The position numbers and the translations under genes are program-made. From positions 1 through 44,666 of the forward strand of contig NZ_CAWUGZ010000028.1 in the NCBI RefSeq assembly GCF_963921845.1: a DNA stretch of 44,666 nt, written 5' to 3'. The notes under the pieces are model-generated. The model did no database searches. It saw nothing but the letters and a program-made list of their open reading frames with translations, and was not told the DNA's origin. Shown piece by piece: positions 37,824-44,666 of the stretch. This DNA is from Commensalibacter sp963921845 (GTDB lineage Bacteria > Pseudomonadota > Alphaproteobacteria > Acetobacterales > Acetobacteraceae). Each line of letters begins with the position of its first letter. Within the stretch, counting starts at the first letter, position 1.

Positions 37824-38474
37824 TTATAAAGTGATGTCCATAGAAGATATATAAATCACCCCTAGATCTTGTAAATGTTGTCTAGAAATAGCCTCAGAAT
37901 GACTGTTTTTTAGAGTATTTTCTATAGGTTTGGTAGCATCTGAAATAATATACATTATAAATCCAGCCTTGACAGCATCTATAGCAGAATAAGCAACACA
38001 ATAATTTTCCGCCAGCCCAGTGAAAAAAATTCTTTTACAATTGATTTCATGCATCCACCCTAAAAGGCCAGTAGACGTTTTTCTATCGTTTTCGTAGAAC
38101 GCAGAGTAACTATCCATATCTTTTCGCCACCCTTTGCGAACAATTAACTTGAAATATTCTTGTTTTAATTCTTTAGGAAATTCAGCTCCTGCCGTGTTTT
38201 GTACGGCATGTCTTGGCCAAAGCATTGGCGATCTATAATTAAAATCAAAGTCATCATATTTTTTTCGATTTGTTTGATTGCAAATAAAAGATTTGTGATC
38301 TTTTGGATGCCAATCTTGCGTAGCAACAGACCAATCAAAAAAATAGGTCATCAATCGATTAATAACAGAAATAATTTGATTGCTGTCATTAATCGATAGT
38401 ACTCCGTTTTCAAGAAAATCGTTCTGTACATCAACAACAATTAAAACATCTGTTTTTTTGTTAATGCACAGCAT
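37824..38474 (-). CDS. pncA: Nicotinamidase
   Basis: Hydrolyses nicotinamide to nicotinate for NAD salvage. Catalytic Asp15 (LIVVDVQNDF), Lys114 (RKGWRKDMDSYSAF) and Cys159 (GLAENYCV) are present; metal ligands Asp54, His56 and His60 lie in ATQDWHPKDHKSF. WPRHAVQNTAGAEF fits the family, with Ala where many have Cys after the His. Length 216. GAGGGAAG at 38482-38489 is a good ribosome site. It starts only 18 bases after the htpG stop on the same strand, so it is probably read from the htpG transcript, and converges on nadC. Confidence 0.92.
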   Translation of the reverse strand: MLCINKKTDVLIVVDVQNDFLENGVLSINDSNQIISVINRLMTYFFDWSVATQDWHPKDHKSFICNQTNRKKYDDFDFNYRSPMLWPRHAVQNTAGAEFPKELKQEYFKLIVRKGWRKDMDSYSAFYENDRKTSTGLLGWMHEINCKRIFFTGLAENYCVAYSAIDAVKAGFIMYIISDATKPIENTLKNSHSEAISRQHLQDLGVIYISSMDITL

Positions 38475-38492
38475 TTAAATTCTTCCCTCAGG

Positions 38493-40328
38493 TCAGGTTA
38501 ACATGGAAGCAATACGACGAGCAAAATGCGTAGGATTTGTTGGCATTTCACCATCTTGAACACGTGCTAAATCCAATAATATAAACGCTTCATCTTCAAT
38601 AGACTTACCCGATTTAAGTTTTTGTATTAATGATTTTATCCAGCTGTGTTCTGCATTCAGTTCTAATATAGGGGGAGTTAACGGCATTGTTTTATCGCTT
38701 CGACGCATCAATCGTTGCATTTGAAGATCTGGTCCTTGATCTTTGGCCGCTAAAATAACAGGACTATCCACCAACCTTTGCGTAAACCGAACTTCGCTGA
38801 CCTGGTCTTTCAAAACATCATGAACTTTAGTTAAGAGCGCATTTTCATCTTCATTATGAACAACTTCCACATCCCCTATTAATTTTTGAAGATCTTCTTT
38901 AGCACGCGTAATGCTGCGTAAAGGCTTGTCGTCAAACTTACCAAGGCGATCGGGCCAGAACGCATCAACAGCATCCGTGAAAAGGAGCACTTCAATATTC
39001 TGTTGTTTAAACCCTTCAAGCTGAGGTGACGTTTCGAGAACTTCTTTAGAATCCCCAACAAGGTAATAGATAGCTTCTTGGTTTTCTTTCATACGGGAAA
39101 CATACTCTGCCAAGGTAGTCAATCCTTCAACTGAAGAAGAGTAAAATCTAGAGAGTTTACTTAACGCTTCCGTCTGTTCGTTATGTTCCCATAGCCCTTC
39201 TTTGATGACTGCACCAAATAAACCCCAAAATTTAACAAAATCTTCGCTTTTTTCTGTAAGTTTTTGTATTTCTGTTAGCACACGATTGGTCAACGCCTTA
39301 CGAATTCTGGCTAATACGGGCGTATTTTGCAGCATCTCTCTGGACACATTCAAAGGTAAATCTTCCGTATCAACGACACCTTGAACAAACCGTAACCATG
39401 GGGGCAGCAGTTCCGCTTCGTCGGTTATGAACATACGCCGTACGTGCAATCGAACTTTACTTTTTCTTTCTTGATCAACAGGCTGAAAAGGAGAAATCAT
39501 ACCCGGTATAAACAACAACGCGGTAAATTCGAATACACCTTCAGCATGCCACAGCAACGTCGACAACGGTTTATCAAAAAGATGCGTTATATGACGATAG
39601 AAATCTTCTAGTTGTTCGTCCGTGATCTCACTTCTTGATTTTTTCCAAATCGCCGTTCCTTCGTTGGCATTTGTTTCTTTATCGTCTTGTTTAATGACAA
39701 TAGGCCAAGCGATATGATCCGCCCACTTACGAATAATACTTTCCAAGCGGAAACTTTCTAAATATTCGTCTGCATCACTTTTAATGTGCAAAACAATATT
39801 CGTTCCTACGTGTTCTTGTTCTGCTTTTATAAGACTATACTGACCCTTGCCTTCTGACGTCCATATCCAAGCCTCGTCCGAACCAGCATGACGAGAAGAG
39901 ACTTCAACTTTATCCGCAACCATAAAAGCAGAATAAAATCCTACCCCAAATTGTCCAATTAACGTTGGCCGATCTTCTGGCTTGGCATCTTTAAGCTGTT
40001 TTTCAAAAGCTCGGGTACCCGAACGAGCAATTGTGCCTAAATTGTTGATAAGTTCTTCTTTAGTCATGCCAATTCCGTCATCGCTTAGCGTAAGCAATCT
40101 AGAATCTTTATCAATGAACAACCTAATCTGAGGCGAAGTCGGCAGGGCATATGTTTCATTCGTTAATGCTTCAAAACGTCTTCGATCGATGGCATCTGCG
40201 GCATTAGCGATCAATTCTCTTAAAAAAATTTCTCTTTCTGAATAAAGGGCGTGGACGACCAAATCCATCAAACGCTCAACTTCAGCACTAAATTGATGGT
40301 GTTCTTCTTGATTTGTATTAGAGCTCAT
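38493..40328 (-). CDS. htpG: Chaperone HtpG (Hsp90)
   Basis: Bacterial Hsp90, an ATP-dependent dimeric chaperone. GHKL ATPase motifs at the N-terminus: ALYSEREIFLRELIANAADA, DDGIGMT, TIARSGT and GQFGVGFYSAFMVA. The middle domain includes DTEDLPLNVSREMLQ with the catalytic Arg, and the C-terminal dimerisation domain follows. Length 611 from the start I choose at 40328 (MSSNTNQ); an ATG nine bases upstream at 40337 has the AGGA too close (two bases), while the chosen one has it 11 bases away. The choice is uncertain. Confidence 0.95.
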   Translation of the reverse strand: MSSNTNQEEHHQFSAEVERLMDLVVHALYSEREIFLRELIANAADAIDRRRFEALTNETYALPTSPQIRLFIDKDSRLLTLSDDGIGMTKEELINNLGTIARSGTRAFEKQLKDAKPEDRPTLIGQFGVGFYSAFMVADKVEVSSRHAGSDEAWIWTSEGKGQYSLIKAEQEHVGTNIVLHIKSDADEYLESFRLESIIRKWADHIAWPIVIKQDDKETNANEGTAIWKKSRSEITDEQLEDFYRHITHLFDKPLSTLLWHAEGVFEFTALLFIPGMISPFQPVDQERKSKVRLHVRRMFITDEAELLPPWLRFVQGVVDTEDLPLNVSREMLQNTPVLARIRKALTNRVLTEIQKLTEKSEDFVKFWGLFGAVIKEGLWEHNEQTEALSKLSRFYSSSVEGLTTLAEYVSRMKENQEAIYYLVGDSKEVLETSPQLEGFKQQNIEVLLFTDAVDAFWPDRLGKFDDKPLRSITRAKEDLQKLIGDVEVVHNEDENALLTKVHDVLKDQVSEVRFTQRLVDSPVILAAKDQGPDLQMQRLMRRSDKTMPLTPPILELNAEHSWIKSLIQKLKSGKSIEDEAFILLDLARVQDGEMPTNPTHFARRIASMLT

Positions 40329-40430
40329 AAAATGCATTATCCTAATTAAGTTAAACGGGTTTATTCATTAGTTGAGTGTATTGACGATATTCATCATTAC
40401 GTTTCATCAACCTTAACGTAATTATATAGG

Positions 40431-40525
40431 ATTTAAATGAATTTTTGAACTTATTCGACACACTATTTGTACAGATTTTCTTTTATAATGATAGATGTAA
40501 GGTATAAGTATGAATTCATTTAAAT
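40431..40525. repeat. 13-base inverted repeat flanking a promoter-like segment
   Basis: ATTTAAATGAATT at 40431-40443 and its exact reverse complement at 40513-40525, 69 bases apart. A TATAAT (40484-40489) lies between the arms. It may be a paired regulator site or a trace of an inserted element; AT-rich chance is possible. Confidence 0.4.
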
Positions 40526-40865
40526 TTTCATGAATTGCTATTCAGAACAGAGTGCAGTTGACTTAATTCTTGGGCAAACAAATAAAAGTTTGTTGGATGC
40601 TAATACTCCGCTCTAAAAACACAGAAGCCATTTTTTAATAGTAATTTCTAATAGATCTGACATAAAAAAATAATTTTAATCATAATAAACTGCATTTAAG
40701 ATATTTTATAAAAAGCCACTCTTGATAAATATCGATCCACATCCCATTTTGTTTACAATATTTTTAATGTTTTAGAGAATTAACTTTCTGAAAAAACTGC
40801 GTTATCCTGCCAGAGAATATGTTCGAGTATCCTTGCCAGGTTTTTTGCTTTACTGGTTCAAATAC

Positions 40866-40870
40866 AGGAG
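40866..40870 (+). promoter_or_regulatory. Ribosome binding site deciding the molybdoenzyme start
   Basis: AGGAG ends eight bases before the ATG at 40879. The earlier in-frame ATG at 40819 lacks such a site, so the 20 extra residues are not expected to be translated. Confidence 0.75.
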
Positions 40871-40878
40871 TAATTGGT

Positions 40879-43800
40879 ATGTCTGAACATCTTGTTCCTG
40901 GTTACTGCGCACTTTGTCGTTCGCGTTGCGGTACTTTGAATGAAATCATTGATGGCCGACTACTATCCGTTCGCCCAAACAAAGATCATCCAACAGGAGG
41001 AGCAGTTTGCTTAAAAGGTAAGGCAGCGCCAGAACTGATTTATAACGAAAGTCGTGTCCTATGGCCACTGCGCCGAACCCAACCAAAAGGAGCAAACGAT
41101 CCAGGTTGGAAACGCATTAGTTGGGAAGAAGCGTTAAATGAAATTGCTTGTAAACTCACACAATTCAAAACGGAAACTGGAGCTGAATCTGTAGCATTTG
41201 GTGTTACAACTCCTAGCGGCACACCAATTGTCGATAGCGTTGAGTGGATTGAGCGTTTTATTCGTCTCTATGGCAGTCCCAATACATGTTACAGCACCGA
41301 AGTGTGTAACTGGTATAAAGATACTGCTCACACGTTTACTTTTGGTTGTATTACACCTGCTGCTGATTACAGCAACGCAGAGCTAATTATTTTATGGGGC
41401 AACAATCCTGCAGCTACGTGGCTGGCGCAGGCTAATGCTATTGGAGAGGGACGCAAAAAAGGGGCTAAAATGATAGTCATTGACCCTCGCCATACGGAAC
41501 TTGCCCGTGAAGCAGAAGTCTGGCTTAACCTGAATCCGGGTACTGACATAGTCCTTGCTATGGGGCTTATTCGTCAAATGTTGGATAAAGGGTATCATGA
41601 AATTTTTGTTAGAACCTGGACTAATGCTCCTTTACTCGTAAATAAAAAAACAGGGCTTCTGCTACGTGAACGGGATATTATATCAAATTCCTTAACTAAC
41701 CACTATTTGCTTTGGGATAATATAGATAACCTAATCCGTCCCTGTACTGATACCGTGATCGGCGATGAGGTTTTTTACCAACGTGCTGCACTGTCAGGTT
41801 GTTACTCACTCACTCTTATCAACGGGGAAACCGTTGAGTTTACACCTGCATTGGAGATTTTACGCCAAGCCGTTGCCCAATATACCCCCAAACGCGTTCA
41901 TGCAATAACTGGTATCACAATAGAAAAACAACAAGCTGCGCTAAATCTAATACATAATGCTTCACGCATCGCATACCATGCTTGGGTAGGCATTGCTCAA
42001 AGCCGAAACGCTACCCAAACAGAACGCGCAATTGCCATTTTGTATGCATTAACCGGGGCCTTCGATACCATTGGAAGCAATCGAATTTACGCAAAACCAC
42101 CTTATAATGCTGTAAATTTATTATCGTTACTCTCTGAAGAACAACAAAAAAAAGCGTTGGGACTTAAAGAACGTCCGCTGGGACCACCAGCCAGCGGCTA
42201 CATTTCCACTGCAGATTTACATAGGGCCATATTAGAACATAAGCCTTATAAGGTAAGGGGCCTCGTTTGTTTTGGTTCAAATATGCTGTTGGCTCATGGC
42301 AACGTGAATACCGCCATTACTGCGTTAAAACACCTTGAGTTTCATGTTCATTGCGATCACTTTGTTACCCCTACATCACGATTTGCTGATATTTTACTGC
42401 CCGCCAGCACTCTTTGGGAGCACGAAGCACTGAAAATTGGTTTTGAAATTTCTGAACGAGCTGATGCACACGTTCAGTTACGCCCCCGATTGGTTGCTCC
42501 ACAAGGTGAGTCATTGGCTGATTACGAAATCGTGTTTCGATTAGCCTGTAAAATGGGAATGAGTGATCATTTTTTCTATGGGGATATCGACGCTGGATTT
42601 AATTATATTTTGCAACCGTCCGGACTCACGCTCGAGATGCTGCGTGCGCAACCTGGTGGGATTACTACTCATGTTATCAATCGTGAAAAAAAATATGCTT
42701 TACATGATGGTTTGAACGGTAAACCAAGAGGTTTTGCCACTGAAACGGGTAAGGTGGAAATTTATAGCGAACGCCTCCTACGACATGGCTATTCTCCGGT
42801 TCCTCAATTTACTGAAGAACCTTCAAAAAAAGATAACTTTCCACTGCGTTTGACTACTATGAAGAATGCTCTATTTTGTCACAGTCAACACCGTAATTTG
42901 GTTAGTTTACGCCGAAAATCGCCTGATCCTCAAGCAATTATCAGTCGGGCAATTGCCAAGGATAGGGGTATTGATAATAAAGATTGGATAGAAGTCAAAA
43001 CGCCTGCAGGTCAAGCACACTTTAGAGCCAAAATCGATGATGCAATTCACAACGATGTAGTGATCGCAGAATATGGTTGGTGGCAAGGTTGTCATGACTT
43101 AAACAAATCCGAACTTCCCATTATTGGACAAAATAATAGTAATTATAATGCGTTGCTTAATTATCAAACTGTTGACAATCTCAGCGGCTCAGTACCTATG
43201 CGGACAATGCACTGTACCGTGGACAAACTAGGAGATGCACTTGCATGGAAAGGGGAACGTCGATTTATTGTAAGTCGTATTATTGAAGAAACATCAGATG
43301 TACGCAGCATCAGCTTTATCCCTGTAGACAATAAACAGCCTTTGAGTTGGCAAGCCGGCCAGGCTGTGATTCTTCGGGTTTTTCCAAGAGACAAGCCTGA
43401 AGGTATTTGCCGCGCTTACACTCTAAGTAATGCGCCAGGTCATGAGGCGCATTTTACAATATCTGTAAAATTACAAATGCAAGGGGTTATGTCATCATTT
43501 ATTCACCAACAGTTGCAAGTGGGCGATAATGTGACGTTAACAGCACCTAATGGTAACTTCATAATTCCCACTGAAAGTGTTGCCCCAGTGGTGATGATTG
43601 CAGGCGGCATTGGAATCACGCCTTTTATGAGCTATTTAAAATACTTGGATCCAACAAAAAAAGGACCAGATTTGTGGCTTTACTATGGTAACGGCAACAG
43701 TCAAAACCATGCTTTCAAAAGTCAATTACAAATTCTAGCACGACAGCTTACGCGCCTAAAAATTATCAACGTTTACGATAATCCTTTATCGATCGACATA

Positions 43801-44262
43801 CGAGGAAAAGATTACGATCACAGAGGGTTTATCACTGCTTCACTATTTGATGAAAAACTGATCCAAGGTCGTGCTCGTTTTTATCTTTGCGGTCCTACCC
43901 CAATGATTGATTCGCTTGAAGAAGGATTGCAAAAACGAGGTGTATTTGCTTTCGATATTTACAAAGAGCAGTTTGTTCCTCCCACACCGCGCATCACCTC
44001 GCGTAAATCTAAGCACAAAGTGGTATTTGCACGTTCAGGGTTAACTGTACAATGGACGCTGGCGTCGGGTACATTGCTGCAGTTAGGCGAGAAACACAAT
44101 ATTTCTATGGCCGGTGGTTGTCGAGCAGGACAGTGCGGGTGTTGTGCGATCAAAGTAAAAGAGGGGATCGTTAATTCTCTTACCGACCAAACTTCTTGTG
44201 AACCTGGTATGTGTCTTGCCTGTCAAAGTGTACCGGCCAGCGATATTATTGTTGATGCCTAA
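40879..44262 (+). CDS. Molybdopterin oxidoreductase fused to a flavin reductase and [2Fe-2S] ferredoxin module
   Basis: A single chain of 1127 residues. The N-terminal [4Fe-4S] site is Cys10, Cys13, Cys17 and Cys44, followed by Lys46. The molybdopterin-guanine-dinucleotide domains follow, with Cys143 in STEVCNW as probable molybdenum ligand, IILWGNNPAATW and VIDPRHTELA; the MGD-binding C-domain spans about 650-745. From about 795 comes a ferredoxin-reductase module: FAD motif RAYTLSN at 845-851, NAD(P) motif GGIGITP at 909-915 and CGPTPMI from 1004. The end is a plant-type [2Fe-2S] domain with Cys1081, Cys1086, Cys1089 and Cys1115. No twin-arginine or other signal, so cytoplasmic. Electrons probably run from NAD(P)H via FAD and Fe-S to molybdenum. 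The substrate is unknown; nitrate-like oxyanions or sulfur compounds are possibilities. No molybdenum cofactor genes lie nearby. Confidence 0.88.
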   Translation: MSEHLVPGYCALCRSRCGTLNEIIDGRLLSVRPNKDHPTGGAVCLKGKAAPELIYNESRVLWPLRRTQPKGANDPGWKRISWEEALNEIACKLTQFKTETGAESVAFGVTTPSGTPIVDSVEWIERFIRLYGSPNTCYSTEVCNWYKDTAHTFTFGCITPAADYSNAELIILWGNNPAATWLAQANAIGEGRKKGAKMIVIDPRHTELAREAEVWLNLNPGTDIVLAMGLIRQMLDKGYHEIFVRTWTNAPLLVNKKTGLLLRERDIISNSLTNHYLLWDNIDNLIRPCTDTVIGDEVFYQRAALSGCYSLTLINGETVEFTPALEILRQAVAQYTPKRVHAITGITIEKQQAALNLIHNASRIAYHAWVGIAQSRNATQTERAIAILYALTGAFDTIGSNRIYAKPPYNAVNLLSLLSEEQQKKALGLKERPLGPPASGYISTADLHRAILEHKPYKVRGLVCFGSNMLLAHGNVNTAITALKHLEFHVHCDHFVTPTSRFADILLPASTLWEHEALKIGFEISERADAHVQLRPRLVAPQGESLADYEIVFRLACKMGMSDHFFYGDIDAGFNYILQPSGLTLEMLRAQPGGITTHVINREKKYALHDGLNGKPRGFATETGKVEIYSERLLRHGYSPVPQFTEEPSKKDNFPLRLTTMKNALFCHSQHRNLVSLRRKSPDPQAIISRAIAKDRGIDNKDWIEVKTPAGQAHFRAKIDDAIHNDVVIAEYGWWQGCHDLNKSELPIIGQNNSNYNALLNYQTVDNLSGSVPMRTMHCTVDKLGDALAWKGERRFIVSRIIEETSDVRSISFIPVDNKQPLSWQAGQAVILRVFPRDKPEGICRAYTLSNAPGHEAHFTISVKLQMQGVMSSFIHQQLQVGDNVTLTAPNGNFIIPTESVAPVVMIAGGIGITPFMSYLKYLDPTKKGPDLWLYYGNGNSQNHAFKSQLQILARQLTRLKIINVYDNPLSIDIRGKDYDHRGFITASLFDEKLIQGRARFYLCGPTPMIDSLEEGLQKRGVFAFDIYKEQFVPPTPRITSRKSKHKVVFARSGLTVQWTLASGTLLQLGEKHNISMAGGCRAGQCGCCAIKVKEGIVNSLTDQTSCEPGMCLACQSVPASDIIVDA

Positions 44263-44666
44263 TTATTTTATCTGAAAACAGATTATCTATTCCTGCAAAC
44301 AATCTGCTTTTGTAAAAAATAAAACAGTAGCAAATATAGATTATAAATGTGCTCACCTTTATCCCTAGCAATGGATTAATCCTAGTAAATGAAGCATTAA
44401 GTATTTATTAAAAAAATAAAGATTAAACCATCTTCAAGCTATATATTAATGATTTATATCCCAAAATAAAGAATAATGATCCTTCTTAATAAGTTAGAAA
44501 ATTTTTGATTTATTCTCGATTTGCCAGCTAAAACAATTTAAAATAAAAACTGATCTATTGAAAATTACTATTCTCCAACTTCAAAATTAGTATAATTAAT
44601 ACATCCAAAAAAACTTTTGGAATATTTTATAAATTATTAATTTTTTAACATTAGGTAATCATATGT
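44263..44666. other. AT-rich right-end spacer, no gene seen
   Basis: 404 bases with no credible coding frame or RNA gene. A bulged hairpin just after the molybdoenzyme (listed separately) may end its transcript. The rest is AT-rich without clear structure. Confidence 0.5.
44275..44311 (+). terminator. Possible terminator after the molybdoenzyme
   Basis: AAAACAGATT (44275-44284) pairs with AATCTG-C-TTTT (44301-44311) with one bulged C around a 16-base loop, 13 bases after the stop codon. The terminal T tract is only four bases and is part of the stem, so it is a weak call. Confidence 0.38.

Larger units (their letters stand above)
40329..40878. other. Long divergent AT-rich intergenic region
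   Basis: About 550 bases between htpG and the molybdoenzyme, read outward on both strands. It should hold promoters for both. It contains a 13-base perfect inverted repeat (40431-40443 with 40513-40525) and a TATAAT at 40484-40489 without a good -35. A 28-codon open frame at 40530-40616 has no ribosome site. No heat-shock promoter for htpG could be identified. Confidence 0.5.

Noticed and set aside
40530..40616. 28-codon forward open frame in the spacer before the molybdoenzyme
   Set aside because: No ribosome binding site, no recognised motif, and the length is expected by chance. It could be a gene remnant but nothing supports that.
40819..40878. Twenty-residue N-terminal extension of the molybdoenzyme as a signal peptide
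   Set aside because: No twin-arginine motif or hydrophobic signal, and the AGGAG at 40866-40870 points to ATG 40879.

Overview
The window looks like a chromosomal segment from an AT-rich alphaproteobacterium. Three things point there: the gene order (tig-clpP-clpX-lon-hupB-tRNAs-nuo operon-birA-coaX-rnj-proS-lolC-lolD-dnaE), the short 440-residue ProS type, and the presence of a NadQ/NrtR-type regulator. Low G+C, long AT-rich spacers and heavy use of A/T-ending codons would suit a host-associated or reduced lineage, but I cannot name a genus. I saw no insertion sequence, prophage, CRISPR array or rRNA gene.

Layout, left to right. (1) 273-8687: NAD(P)HX repair enzyme, tRNA-Leu, then a protein quality-control block: trigger factor, ClpP, ClpX and Lon, followed by the nucleoid protein HU. 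(2) 8775-8985: tRNA-Val and tRNA-Asp. (3) 9213-22194: a respiratory complex I operon in canonical order nuoA-B-C-D-E-F-G-H-I-J-K-L-N. nuoM, normally between L and N, is absent. (4) 22209-32215: birA, type III pantothenate kinase, RNase J, ProS, the lipoprotein exporter pair LolC/E-LolD, and DNA polymerase III alpha. (5) 32377-38474: panB, then an NAD-supply region made of a NadQ-type regulator, nadA-nadB-nadC and, on the opposite strand, nicotinamidase pncA, which sits directly behind htpG. (6) 40879-44262: an isolated 1127-residue fusion of a molybdopterin oxidoreductase with a flavin reductase/[2Fe-2S] module, flanked by long AT-rich spacers.

How the genes connect: complex I oxidises NADH; nadABC and pncA supply NAD precursors by the de novo and salvage routes; the NnrDE fusion repairs damaged NAD(P)H; and the fused molybdoenzyme probably draws electrons from NAD(P)H. 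A perfect 9-1-9 palindrome just upstream of nadA is the best regulatory site in the window and is a strong candidate operator for the adjacent regulator. The most unusual items are the missing nuoM, the single-chain molybdoenzyme-reductase, and the nadA operator.

Several start codons were moved inward from the longest open frame because the downstream start has a better ribosome binding site or matches the family N-terminus: tig, clpX, hupB, nuoD, nuoG, panB, nadA, htpG and the molybdoenzyme.
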